Shown piece by piece: positions 1 through 14,078 of a DNA stretch of 64,000 bases; the first letter of the stretch is position 1; every line of letters starts with the position of its first letter. A model generated the notes under the pieces. That model worked only from the letters and a program-made list of their open reading frames with translations, was not told the origin of the DNA and searched no databases. The position numbers and the translations under genes were made by a program. Source of the stretch: Maylandia zebra (taxonomy: Eukaryota; Chordata; Actinopteri; Cichliformes; Cichlidae); assembly GCF_041146795.1 (NCBI RefSeq), contig NC_135172.1, positions 41,109,623 to 41,173,622 on the forward strand, read 5' to 3'.

Positions 1-963
1 TTTGTCATAATGGAGCAGCCCTGTGAAGCAGTAGAGTCACTGCATCTGAGCAAAGAGAGTTTACGTCCTGAATTCTCTCTGCTGGTTTTTCCACATTACT
101 GAGAGTTCGTTGTGTGCAGAGCTGTCCTTTAGGTTTTTTTAAAAAATGCTCCTGTAATTATTTACAACATCAAAGTGGCTGCTCTTAAGTGATTAAAGAT
201 ACACAACCAGGACTAAAGTGTAATTGTAAGCGATGTATGCTAGAGTGGCAGTGGTGCATTCAGGCCCTGTGTTTTTTCTGTTTTGCTGTGGGTGGGAGGG
301 GGGCTTTAATGTGAGCTTAAAGACTCTCGGTCCAAGCACAGCTCTTCCTGCTTTTGTTACACTGTGCGTTTGAGCAGTGGAAAGTTTTTGGGCATTAGCC
401 TCCTTAAAACGGGAACACAGTTAGTTTCTGTGCAAATGAAACACAAACCCATTGTCTCTGCATCAGGTTAACTCGATCATCTTGCTTTCCTGACATAAAT
501 GAGATGGCTTCCTTACTTGGAGGTTTATGAGGACAAAACAAATGTTATTCCTTGTTCTTGTTATCCTTGAAACTCTTCCCTGATAACATCGCTGAGAAAA
601 ACAAATATACACGACTGCGGTGTACACTGCTGTGAAGCTGTTGCTTGGTTGAATGTAATAGAGGTGAAAAAGACCAGACTCATGTCATCCATGCCAGGGG
701 AACACAGTTGTTTTCATCTGACCTAAATAACTGCATCATGGGATGCTTGACGCCTCGTTCATGACTCCCCTCTCATTATTACTACTTCAAAGAAGTGAGA
801 TTAGATGACATAAAATGCTACACACAGCAGAGTTTGTCTTTTTGTTTACAACAAAACACTTGCCTCCCCAAGAGACAAGTGTTAGTAAGAATATAGGACG
901 TCTGCCCACCTGCTTTCTTTCCATGCTCGCTATACCATCACTCACATTTTTTCCCCCCTCCAG
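1..963 (+). other. Non-coding flank or 5' intron of arhgdia
   Basis: I see no coding region here. The stretch ends in a pyrimidine-rich tract and a CAG acceptor at 961-963, directly before the arhgdia start codon. It is therefore probably intron following a non-coding first exon that lies to the left of the window or is unrecognised within it. Confidence 0.6.
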
Positions 964-965
964 AC

Positions 966-3900
966 ATGGCTGACGATGACGTGACTACGGAGCAGCTAGC
1001 AGCTATCGCCGCTGAAAATGAAGAGCCAGAGCCAGTGAACTACAAACCTCCAGCCCAGAAGTCAGTGAAGGAGATCCATGAGCTGGATAAGGATGACGAA
1101 AGCCTACGCAAATATAAGGAAGCCCTGCTTGGCTCTGGGATCTCTGAGGCTGGTAATACACTGTGTGTGTCTGAGTGTGTGTGTAACGGTTCTGCAAAAC
1201 CACAGTTCAAATTGTATCTCGGTTTTTCTTTAGAAGTGATTAATTAAAAACAGAAAAATATGTTTATTTGATTTAATGATAAACGTTAAAGTCCATTACT
1301 CTGATGTGTTTCTTGTTCACCGCTTCAACAATACAGAAGAGGTCCCTGTAGGTATCACAGTGCAGGAAGGTGGTGCTGTGTTACAATAAAGCAGATGTTT
1401 TTGTTGTTTTTGGTTTGTCATTGAACTGTTACATCCTGTTTGATGCATTGTGCATTTTATTAAAAAAACAGGACTAAGCTGGAGTTGTATGTCTTTATAG
1501 TAACCTGTGGCCTAGTGTTGTCTGTCAAACACTGATGATCAGTACGCTTCCTGCTGTGAGGAGAAAGTTTGAATTGTTGCCTGAGAACAAACTGAAGAGT
1601 AATTAATGCAGAATCTGTCCCAACTACAGCAGCCTGTCCTGATTTCAGCTCCCCTGAGTTCAAACACTTCAAACACGTAGCTGATTTTTACATCACATGC
1701 AGACCTCCTATAAATGTCTGGGTTTAGCAGACTGCATGTGAAAATGACGTTAAAGTGTCTTTAAGGATAAATAAAAGTTATGAATATAAACTATGGAGCA
1801 GCCAGCAGTAATCTGGGTAGTATGAGACACATGTTTAGCATGTTTGCTACATCTGTACTGAATCACCTGTTTCTTTGGTCTTGTCTCAGATCCCAATGTT
1901 CCCAACGTCCAGGTGATCCGGATGAGTTTGGTCTGTGATAGTGCTCCTGAGCCGCTGGTCCTGGACCTCTGTGGTGAGTCTGTGTTCAGGCAGAAATCAA
2001 GTAGAAGTTTCTGATTGAACCCCAACATTCAGTGTTTGATAACTAATGGCGCCATAATGGAACTGTTGATCCTTCCTACGGGTTTCCGTAGACCAGGGGT
2101 CGGCAACCTGCGGCTCTTTAGTCCTTATAGTGCGGCTCCGCGTGGTTTGGGAAAATAAATTAGAAGTATTTAGCTGAAGTATATTTTCTTTATGTTAGTT
2201 TTTTTAACTTGTAGTTCTAAATTGGAAGATTGTTGTAATATTGAAATATAAAAATAAAATTATATTCTATTATTTTTTTCATCGCTCAATATAAGCGTCA
2301 CACTTGCGGAAGCCGGTGTACCCGCCGAAACGCCGTGCATTTATCGAGACTTCCAACCCCAGGTAGGCCAGTTATGGCTCTTTGGATCCACATTATGTCA
2401 GCAGCTGTTCTCCACCGTGAACTATGTTAAAAACAAACACCGCTCACGTCTCACAGATGACAACTTACTGTCCTGCGTAAAGATAAAGTGACTTCGTACA
2501 GCCCCGATTTGCAGACGCTGTGCGCAGAGGTTCAGGAGCAGAAGTCTCATTGTAAACATATCACGGCAGACCCGACGATGTTTGCATGAACACGCTTTTC
2601 AGCATCTCTTTATTGACCACTTTTCACACACGGTTGCTGTACGCATACAGCCGGCTGTAGCTTTGCAGCTCACAGCCCGACACACACCAACACATCAGCA
2701 TAGATACCACAGACGTTAAGGCGGCGAGGCGAGGCACACACATTAACCAGGTAAAATACATGTTTAGGCAGAATTTTGCAAATATCTATTTTTCATTTTT
2801 CAGCAGCATAGTGCTTATTTCCCCAATTATTTTTTTTAAAATTCAGGTCAAGGCTCCAAAAGCCCAAAGGTGATTTATATATCACAACAGTTTTTGTTTG
2901 CTACATGGTTCATTTTAGTTTCCTTTCCATTTGTTATATTTCTTTAAGAGTTCAAAATGTGTTAATTACATGAATAAAATGTAATTTTCTCTGTAGCACT
3001 TCATGGATTTCATACGCAACACACCTTAGTTGTTCACACAAAGCATAAAGGTAAAAAGCAATATATACAGTGTTAACTTCATTTTAGATGTCAAAAAGTA
3101 TTTGCGGCTCCCAGTGTTTTCTTTTGCGTGGAAACCGGGTCCAAATGGCTCTTTGAGTGTTAAAGGTTGCTGACCGCTGCCGTAGGGGAACCTGGGGAAG
3201 GATTATTAATAAGTGGCCCGCAGTTATGTTTGTTTCCGGGTTTGTCTCTTCTGGTCCGCTGCTTTAGGTTTTCAGTTGTTTGCTATTTCCCAGCTGCCTG
3301 GGCACCTTCTTCATACCCATGTGCATGTGCAGCGATCGTGGTTGGCACTGTGGAAAAAACATTTGTGCGTGACTCAAGGAGTACCTGGATAACTCGGTGT
3401 CCCGCCAACATCCTCACCTCAGTTATTTTTTCAATTTTTATTTTGTTTAAAGTTAGAGGAATCTGCTGCTGAGTTCAGTATGTGCAAGATATTTTCAAGT
3501 TTCTTGAGTAGCCGCACCAAAATAATTGTAAATATGAGAGGATATAATTGAGCATCCTCGAGTTCATTCAGAGTGATGAGCTCACCTGTGAAGCAAACTG
3601 CTGAGACAAACTCACAAACAAGTAGGGGTGAAAAATCTATACTGGATAGTATCGCGATATTTTGTATCATGTGACACCAAATATTGATGTTATATTAAAT
3701 GAAATAATCTGGGGTTACTATAAATACATTATTGTTGCCTTATTGTAAAATCGACCCGCAACCATAACAGTTAATAAGAGAGACAAAATTAATATCAAGC
3801 AGGTTCTTTGAGTTCGTGTTCTTGGTGCAGCCGTCCAACAGTCCCCGTTTCGCATGTTGCCCCTTGGGAAAATTAATTTCCCGGCTCCCATCTATAAAAT

Positions 3901-6900
3901 AATTGAAATGCCTTTTTTCTCTCATGGGCCAGTAAATCTCCTTCAGTGGTGGTGGTGGGGGACTCGAGGCCCCGCTGCCAAAGTCAACAACGTGTTGTTC
4001 CATCACATTTTCACACCATTATTTTCTTTCGAATCATTTTCATCCTGTTTCAAAGCTCTCAGACGTGCTTGTCCTGCACCCCCAGTACAGACTCTGCCTA
4101 TTATAACTCCATCCAGCAGCACTTACTCTGTGAAGGTCTGAATCTGCTACTAATAAGATTTACCGACACATCCCAGAAGCAGAGAGAAATGGACAAACTA
4201 CAGCGACTGGATTTAGTTTTTTAATTCGTGGCACTAATTTAAAAGTTAATGTAAATTATTCCAGAGTTTTATAATCTTGTAGGTCTGAACTGCATCTTCT
4301 CACTCCTCTGGAGCAGCTTTGGGCCCAGCTGGCCTAGATTTGGATCAGTCCAGGACATTTTGTCCTGTTCCTCGTTGCAGCTTTTACTGCTTTCTCAGAT
4401 AAAGTTGTGACTGTCCACACGGTAAATAAAGGCACAACAGTCCAGTTTGGCTGATTGTGACTTTTTCAAAAATCCTGCCATTAATTCTAGTTTAAAGTCA
4501 CAGATAGCCCTCAGCTATGCTCGTGTGTTTGTCCTTAAAGCTGAATATTGTCAGGCTTAAGAAACACTGAATTGAACTCTGTTAAGGCAAAAAGTGCCCC
4601 ACCCCCTTAAGGAGACGTTAAAATGAATTGTCCCCATTGTGTTTGTATTTGGAGATAAAACATGTTTTGCTTTTCAATAAAAAGTCCCTGAAACTAATAT
4701 TTTTAAGATGTTTCATGGCACAGTCATTTCTCCTCTTATGCAAGGAACCAAAACGTTTAATAAGGTTGATGATAAAACGCGCCCTCACAGTTTCGGGTTC
4801 AATTGACTTACAAACTGGCCCAAAATATAAGACTCTTACTTCTGTGATCACAGAGACTGTGATAAAAAGAAGCTTGCAGGACGAAGAAGGAAAAGCAGAA
4901 GAAGCAAAGATTAGTGTAAGTTGTCTGTTTTTGTACTTCAGGAGCAGGAAATAAAACTGGAACACTAACTTTCTGAACTTTAAAATATTTCTTAGTTTCT
5001 GCAGAGGTTTGAGTCTCTTTGGGCTCACTTCCTTCTTTGTTGTTGGTTTCTTGTGAAGCTTGGGTTTAAGAGGACTCAAAGGAAGAGGAGGACACACTCT
5101 ACTCAGCAAGAACATACTAGAAACAGCTCAGTTTAAAAGCCTTTTTTAGAGGCCTTTGAACAACAGGTCAGCATGGCAGTCAGCTCCCACGGGACTGCCA
5201 GAGGATTTTAGTGTCCCGAGGACTCACTGATTGTAGGAAACAAAGGGAGGGATGTAAATGTGTCACGCAGGGCGGCGTGATTAAGGCAAAAAACTGAAAC
5301 TGTTATAATCTGGATTATTTAAGAGTGTAATTAAAAAACAAACAAGAAATTACTGAACCAAAAAACATTTTGCAGAGGTTTTCCTTTAAATTCAGATATA
5401 ATTAAATTAGTGGTTTACAGATTAGTGGGTGATTTTAAGGGGTACCAATCAGAAGGTCAGTTATTAAGTTGCCAGTTGACGTAGTGTCCTTGAGCACGAT
5501 ACTGAGCCTCATATGCGTTTTTGCTCGACAGGCTTGTAGCGTAGAAGTATGACAACTAATAACTTTACTTTCTCTAGACCAAAAGCTTTCCTTGTCCAAA
5601 AATCTCTCCTGTGTCGCCTCTTTTCTTAATCACTTATGTTCTGCACATTTTTAATCTTAGCTTTGTTTTCTGTACTAGAGTAACAGAGTGTATACAGGAA
5701 AAAAGCACGTTTGTTAAGACATTAGGACACTTCCATTTAGAGAAGTGATCCAGTGGAACTTGTGCTTTTAACAAGACTCTCTGTTAGTAGTAGATGGTGT
5801 TTTCGCCATGAACCATTCGCCAGTGTTGCTCTGCTAAGGGAGGCAATAAAGGAAGCACCGAAGCAGCTTTCCTCAGTATTTGGATCATTTGAAGAGCTCC
5901 CATCGTGGTTTCCATGTAAATGCTTTCGGGTCATGTCACTCTGTGGGGAACATTGCTAACAACATTTGACCAGTCAGCTGCTGGGTTTGTGCTTTCAGGA
6001 AGGGGTAGATAACAAAGGAAGGTGCTGCTGTAAAGGTAGAAGGTGCACATCGTTTAAAACAAAAGACAAGATGCTTTGGTGACGTTTTCATCCTGTTTTG
6101 GTGAAACAGCCTGACGTCTCTAATTAAAAGCAGTTTTAAATTGTTTATGGTCGATTAACCTCCAAGTTTGATCCACTCGTTTTTATTTCTTTTTAATATA
6201 AACCGATACAGTCACAGTCAGCAGCTCGGTGCTAAAATCTAAGGTCATACACTGTTTTAGTTCCAGCTTACCAGAATGTAAAGTAGATGTAAAATAAAAG
6301 CTTAGAGGCTAAAGTGTGAGCTCACTGTATGGAGCAGTGTGCGAGTGCTCAGAATAGAAGCAGCTCAGTTTGTGCTCGTGAGCTTCACCTCACGATCGTG
6401 ATCTAAAAGAGACGATCTGCATTATAATTAACACCTCGTTATCTCACAGTAATGTTTGAGGTCTACAGAGTGAAACGATGTTAGTGGATGGTTCCAGGAG
6501 CTACGATAACATGTGTTCAGTGAATCTTTAAGATTGAAACATGAGGGTAAAGACGTGTGTGACTCTCACAGCGTAACAAGTACTTTGGTGGTAACTGTGC
6601 GCTCACTACAGCTGTGAAATATCAACATTGTGTCAGTTAATAAAAACTCAGTACTTTAGATAATTGTGTAATTTTACCTTTTTGATTTTATATGATTTAT
6701 TGATGTTTACACCTTCATGCATTTGTGTTTTAAATTTATTTTTAAATTCATTTTTGCCAAAAGAGACAATAACAAACAAAGTCACTGTGAAGTGAAATCA
6801 GATGTCCTAACAGATCTGTGCCCTGCAGACTGTCTAGCTCTCGCTTTTTACCAGCTTTCCTGTGCAAATGTTTTACTCAATAATTTATTTGTGAGAAATC

Positions 6901-9900
6901 ATATATTCAGCTGCCTCTCCAGTAAGTCTCATCTTGGACTGCAGCTGATGACGGTGGTATTGTTCTCCTCTGCTGCCTTTGTGAGCTCAGCATAGCGCCA
7001 CCTGCTGCAGGTTTGTGTTTGAGTGGCTGTCAAGCTCACAACGGATCTCCACAGCAGAGGGAGGGCTGCTGTCGACAGCTACAGTCCAAGATGTTCAAGT
7101 TCCCCCATCTGCATGACCTGTGGGTCGCTCTTGGGGAAGCAGCTTAATGAAATCCAAGACCATAATAATAGTAACAGCAGCCTGGCCAAAGAGCCAGGAC
7201 ACGACACAGGAAGGGTCGCGGCTAAGCAGGTTAGCGAAGTTAGCGAAGACTGATCAGCGTGAGAGTGAGAGGATTGCATGAATGAATGAATCAATGGCAC
7301 TAGTCCTTATAACAGATGAAATTAAAAAATGCTGAAGTGAACTGTCACTGAGGTTTGGACCTTATATTGATTTGTCTGTGTTTGTTGTTGCTCACAGGAG
7401 ACCTGGAAGCCTTTAAGAAGCAGGCCTTTGTCCTGAAGGAGGGAGTAGAATACAGAATAAAGATCAGCTTTAAGGTGAGAGCTGCTGGTCCGTTTAAGAA
7501 ATGAGTGATCTGTCCTTGTTTTCTGCAGACCATGTTAAAGTACAGCTGTTCCACTGATAGTGATGTTTTCAAATCTGTGAAGTTTGGGTCACTGGACAGG
7601 ACTCGACAGCCATCCTCTAAGGCACATTTTACAGAAATATTGTTGGCACAGGAGCTCAATGTTGGCAGATTGCTGCTCAGTGAGGCTTTGATATTAAAAA
7701 CATTTATTTCCTGCCATTAACTATAGGAAATATTGCTCACTTCCTCTGAATCCACTGAGTGTAATGTAGGCACAGACGATGTACATAGCAACAAAACAAC
7801 AAGAGACACACATTGTTATTTATCTGGAACCACATCACAATTACAAAGCAGGTTTTAGAGCCACAAAGAGCCATCTGTAGCCACTCAATAACAAAAAATA
7901 CAAAATCTCAAAGTAATTGGTGTCAGGTCATCTGCGCTCTCATTAAAACATTAATTGGTAGCAGGAGAATTGTAGTAGATGCTCACAGGATGAAAAGAGT
8001 ATTTTTATCAGCTTAAAAACAGTTTTCAGCTAAAAGCATGTTGGAAATCATCTTTTTGGTGCAGAAATGGTATTTTATGCCTGTCAGACTGTGTTATCCT
8101 TGTCATTTTTATAGTTTCATACAAGAAATGGGACCAAATTCTGTTTCTGTGAGAGGCAGCCAATAACGAGTTGATGTTATATTTATACACAATGTTGGTT
8201 CACCCTCAAGTTAGGTGCATTTTTAAGCTTGAATTATTCACAGTTCAGGGTTAATTAGTTTAACAGGAAAAAAAACATTTTTATAGAAAAAGGTCCACAG
8301 ACTGAAAATGAGTGAAAAAGCAGCCAATGTCCAAAAACCACTTTCTTCAAGAACTTTTGATCAAGTCAGAAGAAAGTCTGGCTCCTTGGAAGCAAAGTTT
8401 AAAGAAATGAGGGCCAGCTCAAGACTTTTGCACAGTGCCATAGACTTGTTGATCTGTCTTACTGTCACATGTCTGATGCAATGTCTTTGTGTCCTCAGGT
8501 GAACAGGGAGATCGTATCGGGGCTGAAGTATGTGCAGCAGACGTTCAGGAAAGGAATGAAGAGTGAGTGAAAAACGTCTGTACAAACACAGTTCCTCTGA
8601 AGATCAGCGTTACTGGTTGGATGCAGCTCCTGCATGTAAAGCTGATCATGTGCTAACAGCCAAACAGCAGCCTACCACAACCAGAGGCTCATTAGCTGTG
8701 CTGCTAATCAGTCTTTTTATATACAAGCATGCACAGCTGTTACTTTGCTAAATGAGCTATTAATGTCAGTTTGGGGCTGATTATTGAGCCAGCCGCTGAT
8801 GTTGAATCGGTGTTTTTCCTGGATCAAAAAGGCTCCTTTGGAGCGAGCTGAAATGAGCCTGTGTAACCTGGGAGTTTTACTTTGGCTCTTTGTTTAAAAA
8901 AATCTTGTCTCTCCTTGGCGCGTTAGCTACAGTTACAGCACATTTGTTTACGTTCAAACACGTACAGGCCTCAGTCTCACAGTCACCCCTCACACAACTT
9001 AAATGTTTCTCTTCATCAGTAAATTTAAAAGTTTTTTCCTTACAATGAAAGAGATAAAAGAGTGCTTAAGCACACAGAGGGGATACTGAGTCACAGAGTA
9101 ATGGGTAATACTGAGTAACCACAGATGTAACAGCAGCTCTGAATTAAGGCGAGTGAAAGTTGATAAGACGTCTCATGTCACAACAACACTGTTACAAGCT
9201 GAACAAACAGTGAAGCAACAATCCTGAGACCTCCTGTGATTCAGAGCTTCTTCAGGGCCTGAAGCTTTATAAGTTATTGAAAACAGCCTCTCACAAAATG
9301 CTACTTTTTTAAGTATTATTTGAACATTTTTGCCTTTATTGGATGGTGGAGCAGTGAAGACAGACAGGAAAGTGAGGAGAGGAGAGTCACAGCTGCTGGG
9401 ACTGCTGCACTCGCCTGCTTACCTACTGAGCTGAAGCGGCTAACTCAGGCTCTTTTTAAAGCCTATGTTTGTGTTTTGCATGTTTAGCTTCTTTTAAAAA
9501 AATATTTAATTGGATTTTTATTTTAATAACAATTTCAGGGAATCACAGAATGACTCAAAGGCAGTGCCGTTACACTGTTGTGAATCTGTTTCACCTTTTT
9601 TGGTGCAAATTGAAGTGACAACAGGTTCACAGGAGAGGCAACAAGAGCACTCCCCAAAATAAGAGTGAGCTGCTCCCTGCAGCCCATTCAGTTTCAGTCT
9701 AGCTCCTCCAGGATGGCACATCCACATGAAGGTTTTCCAGATCAAGAGTGTGGAGGAGGAACGGGAGTGCTCCTGTTTCTGACACACGAGGATCTCGCTG
9801 GTTGTTGTTTTGCAGAGCTCTAGCAGTGCTGCTCTTACTCCCTCATACAGACGAGCGTTCCTGCTGCTGGGTTGACGTCCAGCTCTCCTCTCTTAATATC

Positions 9901-10393
9901 TCCATCTCCTGCTGTGCAGTGCAACCTCGTGACAGCCCATCACAGTGATCTTATTTTACAGGATTAAGTTGTATAAATTATAGAAGTTATAGAAAACTTT
10001 TATAATTATATATCCATGTATATTTAAAAATTTAAGTCCTGTGAAGCTGTTATTTAAATTTTTTTTGCTGTAACTGACTCCTCGCAGCCACCTGCAGTGT
10101 CTTCATGGCCCACACGTTGGTAATTACCAGCCTGTTCACAATCTGAGCTGAGCGTGATGTAAAGATCTAACGTTTCCTCTCGTTTGTTGACAGTTGACAA
10201 GTCAGACTACATGGTGGGCAGCTATGGGCCGCGTGGTGCTGAATACGACTTCCTGACTACGGTGGAGGAGGCGCCCAAGGGCCTGCTGGCCCGTGGCAAC
10301 TACGTCATCAAATCCAAGTTCACCGACGACGACAAGCACGACCACCTGTCCTGGGAGTGGAACCTGAACATCAAGAAAGACTGGAAAGACTAA
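966..10393 (+). CDS. arhgdia: Rho GDP-dissociation inhibitor alpha (RhoGDI1)
   Basis: This is a cytosolic chaperone that binds geranylgeranylated Rho, Rac and Cdc42, extracts them from membranes and blocks GDP release. Coding exons are 966-1152, 1890-1973, 7398-7474, 8499-8562 and 10194-10393. All junctions are GT-AG and keep frame, giving 203 residues against 204 in human. The N-terminal regulatory arm (residues 1 to about 66) carries [16 protein letters not shown] and [18 protein letters not shown]. The immunoglobulin-like prenyl-binding domain follows, with [25 protein letters not shown] and the terminal [16 protein letters not shown]. The start follows a CAG acceptor by two bases and matches the family N-terminus. 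Intron 2 (5.4 kb) holds a hAT-like element at 2094-3179. The gene is convergent with ppp1r12c. The alpha paralogue fits best by N-terminal sequence; beta or gamma is less likely. Confidence 0.94.
2094..3179. mobile_element. Non-autonomous hAT-like DNA transposon in arhgdia intron 2
   Basis: The left end reads caggggtcggcaacctgcgg. The right end is its approximate reverse complement (ggttgctgaccgctg), which gives imperfect terminal inverted repeats. The flanking 8-mers are ccgtagac (2086-2093) and ccgtaggg (3180-3187). They match at six of eight positions and fit the 8-bp target duplication of hAT elements. Both ends carry the gcggctct or tggctct motif common in hAT ends of this type. No transposase reading frame is visible in about 1.09 kb, so this is a relic or MITE-like copy. 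Confidence 0.7.
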
Positions 10394-12113
10394 AAGAGGC
10401 CTTTGTGTTTGGAGCTGGGGGTGTAGGGGGGGCCGCAAGGGATTCCCTCAGCCCCTCCCCTCCTCCTCCATCTTCCTCCTCATCCTCCTCCCATCCCTGC
10501 CACGTCCACCGCCATTTCTGCCTTCTTTGTTTTTGTCGTGCATTTCATGCTCTCATGCCTTATCTCACGCCTCGCTGTCTTAACGCCCCACCCGCCCCGC
10601 TCTGTCAGCACCAGTAGCAGCAGCAGTAGCAGCAACCTAACCCCCCCCCCGTCTGTCCGTCCATCAACACCTTCCTGCTCAACGTTTCATTGGTTGCGCA
10701 CGAGCCCACCTCTGTCCATGCACTCATGCGCCCCACCGAGCTGTGCCAAGTAGCACCTTACTCCTGCGCCCGCCGCCCTCCTCTGCTTCCTGTTTTTTCC
10801 CCCAGTTTTTCACTGCTTCAAGAGATTAAGTCCTGCCCTCCACCTCCCCCGAAAAGGTGTCTTCCTCTCTCAGTATAAGTACATGTGGAAAAGCAACTGT
10901 ACAATCAACTTTTGTTTGCCTTTTTTATATAATGGTATCAATGGTTGTGTAATGTGATTGTATTCACACCACAGTTAATCAGCTGTTCTTAGCACCACCC
11001 CCCAGCATCCACCTCCCCGTCTGCCCGCTTGCCAACCGCTCCACGCTCGTTTTGCTCACCTACTCGCTCGCTGTCTTTTGATATGATTACCAGTACCTGC
11101 CTTGAAAGAAAAACAAAACGAAACACATTCATTCAGAGCTGCTCTACGCCGCCTCTTTCTTTTCTAAATGTACTTGCACGCTCCCTGTCAGATGGGAGGC
11201 GTGGCCAAAGTGAACAAGGGAGTGGAAAGTATAAAAAGTAGCTGCCTTACGTATCGATTAATGTTTCTTTAGCATGCCTTGTGTGCACGAGCAGCGCTCG
11301 CGATCAAATAGTCTGAATACGAAGGGCTCGCTCTCGCTGCCAACGAATAACCACCTGTAGCCCTGTTGTAGTGGAGACTGTTTATACAGGTTACTGAATG
11401 GCAGCTCTGCACACGCCCACTGCCCCCTCCACGCTAAACGCTTCCTGTAATCGGAGGGAACTGAATGTTAACTATTGGAGAAATTTTAATCTGGCACTCT
11501 CGCTTCTTTTAGCCAAGAGGCCTTAGCACCAACTACGATCACGTGGAGAAAAACGGTAAAAACATTTTTAGATTTTTCTTCCCCCCCCCCACTTTGCCTT
11601 AATTTTTGCCCCCTCCCCGCTGCTCTCGTTCGTTCAGATCGCTTCATAGGTTGCAGTCAGGAGATCCCAGGTGTGGAGGAGGCTGAGCCAGGCGCCGTCT
11701 GCTGCTGCCGCCGCCACTGCCGGAGACCTCGGCGGCGTCTGGTCTCACCCGCAGACAGAGGAAAACTGACATGAACAGTCAGGTGACACTACCAGAGAAA
11801 ACACATGCTCGCTATTTAAATGAAGAATGAAGGTTTTAAAAACACGACTGACCAGTGACACTAAATATGAAGCAAACTCGTACTGTACCGAAACACATGG
11901 ATGTAAAGCTTCTGCTTGTTCCTTCCTCATCCTCTTCTTCTGATGATAATTATGAATTCCTGCTCCATACATTCCTTCACATTGTACAGTTTCTATGAAA
12001 ACGCTGGCATGCTGGTGGGGTTGTATATTCTATCATCATTTGTGGTTGCTCTTCTCGGTCAATAAAGATTTTGCTCAACCTGGCCTCTGACGTTCTGGTG
12101 TTTTGCAAATAAA
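10394..12113 (+). terminator. arhgdia: arhgdia 3' UTR and polyadenylation signals
   Basis: The stretch after the stop codon has no coding signal. It contains long pyrimidine tracts (10440-10510) and C-runs. AATAAA hexamers sit at 12061-12066 and 12108-12113, and a GT-rich stretch (12087-12105) follows the first one. The 3' UTR would be about 1.7 kb. Which signal is used cannot be told from sequence alone. Confidence 0.65.
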
Positions 12114-12145
12114 GCTTTTTGCTGTATTACACTGTGAATAAATTC

Positions 12146-12187
12146 CACTCAGGCTATGAAAGTGATGACTTTCACAGCCTGAATGGA
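12146..12187. repeat. Imperfect 20-bp inverted repeat with 4-base loop
   Basis: The arms tccactcaggctatgaaagt and actttcacagcctgaatgga pair at 18 of 20 positions around a short loop. It lies just after the arhgdia polyadenylation signals. It could be a small MITE relic or a hairpin. No function is assigned. Confidence 0.5.
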
Positions 12188-13339
12188 GCTGCAGGTAAGG
12201 CAAAGTAGCATTTCAAAACAAATGTATTTTACTAAAATTATTTATCTGTAGTCCTTACAAAGTGATGCTGATTACTTGTGTATGCACTGTCTGCTCGGAT
12301 CAGCTGGGTTTGTAAGCGTTTCAAAGTTGCAGAGCGCCCTCTGGTGGACAAACTGTTTGGTGAATGGTGTTTCTCCTGCCTCTTCAGTTTTGATTTGTTG
12401 GTCATTATAAGTGCTGCCACAGATATATTAGTAAATGGCTAATATCAGCCGATACATGGCCCCCACTGATAGAGCAGACTAATTATTGCATTTATTTCTA
12501 TTACTACTATTATTTAAACAGCTGTAATGAATATGGGATAAATAAAATTGCAGCAGAGCCCAGTACTGTCGGAGATTTGTTCCTGTCAAAAGAGTCAGGA
12601 TAAGAGCAGCAATTCCCAAACTGTTTAAAAATTGGACAATTTGGATCTGGAAAGTCCAGCCAACACAGAAGTGGTTTAAATCGCCATTCTTCTTAATGTC
12701 CACCAGGGTCGGGGAGGGGGGTGGCGGGTGTATCTGTGGCTACACAAACACTTATGGGACTATAAATGTGTCAGATTGACCATGTCTACAAGTCAGCACT
12801 GCTAAATTATGTAATCATCTCAGATTAATCTATACAATCTGATTTCTTTTTGCACAAATGGAACAAAGCAGTCTTACATTTTGTTTTTAAAATATGTGCA
12901 CTGAAGAACATATCCTGGTCAAAAAAAGCCTCCAAGGTCCCTCAAAGTGATACTGCAGGCCAAGGTAATGCCATCAGAGTAAGAATCTGGTTATTTCTAG
13001 GGCCGAGGACAATAGCCTCAGTTTTATCTGATTTTAGAAGCAGAAAATTTGAGGTCATCCGGGTCTTTATGTCTGCAAGAAATTCCTGCAGGTTCAGGTG
13101 TTCGGTTTCATTTACTCCTGCTCATCCTGAGCACCCTCTGCTGGACACTAAATGAACTGCAAACAACGGGCCCTCTATCGCCCTCTGGTGGACAAACAGT
13201 GTAAGGACCTTTCCATATCAAATAACAGATCCTCGTATTCTCGGGACTTCTTGTCGAGAGGGGACTCTGCAGCTGTGGAACAAAAATGTCGATATTTTAT
13301 TTTTATTATTATTTTTTCCATCCAATTTTAGTCTAAAGT

Positions 13340-13630
13340 GCTCAAATCAAAGGCAACTGGACTTCTTTTAGGTTCTTGAAGACATTTCACCTCTCATCTG
13401 ATGGAGTGTCCCATCCATTTAACCTCTAGTGAGGTTGTAACCTTTGAGCTGATGCTGACACGCCTGAACACGTCAGGACATGTTCATGAGTCTCTGCCCT
13501 GCCCTACAATCAGGTGAGTTCTGGTCACGCAGGCAGGTGATGGTTAAAACACTTAGGAATGTATCTCTCTGCTTTTATAGGCCGCTGACAGTTGGTGGTG
13601 TAGGCCTCCACCTCTGCTCTGCCATGTTGA
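13340..13630 (-). mobile_element. Penelope-like element 3' fragment, degenerate
   Basis: The stretch shares the ggacttctt...ttcttgaagac.tttcacctctcatc block with the copies at 27770 and 34673, in the same orientation. On the minus strand, 13553-13630 encodes a piece ending in SRGGGLHHQLSAAY. This resembles the NRGG.LRHQLSA.Y motif that I associate with the C-terminal GIY-YIG endonuclease region of Penelope-like elements. The copy is 5'-truncated and frame-broken. Confidence 0.6.
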
Positions 13631-14078
13631 ACCCACCTCCAAGGTAGAGCCCCCACCCTCATCAGCATTTAAACACTGAAGAAGCCTTTCAGATGAGTGA
13701 TGAAGCATCTTCAAGCACTTACAGATTGAAAGGGAAACGGTCCCATTTTTAACTTTGTAGGTTAACGTGTAGAAAAACACGTTCCCGAGAGTCTCAGGAA
13801 TTTCACTGCGTCTTTTAAGTTTAGGCATGAAGTGAGCTGCCTCCTGAACTTCTGTTGTGGTATAATTACACTCACAAGGTCTAATTATCGTTTGAAAACA
13901 GGCGCCATGGAGGGGGTGTCTCCTGTAAATCCTTAACTGAGCAATCAGGATGCTTTAGCAGAATTCTAATGATTTATGGGCAAAATCAGATCCACTGGAC
14001 CCGAGAGCCGTTTAAGAGTTTTGAAATATTATTAAGAAGTTGAGAGTGAAAACTTAAATAAAATGTGGGCCTCGATGT

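Noticed and set aside
4618..5115. 165-codon open frame on the minus strand inside arhgdia intron 2
   Set aside because: It is lysine-, leucine- and phenylalanine-rich in AT-rich DNA, has no recognisable domain and no splice context, and is probably chance.
7023..7253. 76-codon plus-strand frame in arhgdia intron 2
   Set aside because: No homology was recognised and it has no splice context; it is probably a chance open frame.
9518..9948. Overlapping short frames on both strands in arhgdia intron 4
   Set aside because: There is no domain or splice support, and the real arhgdia exons on either side join without them.
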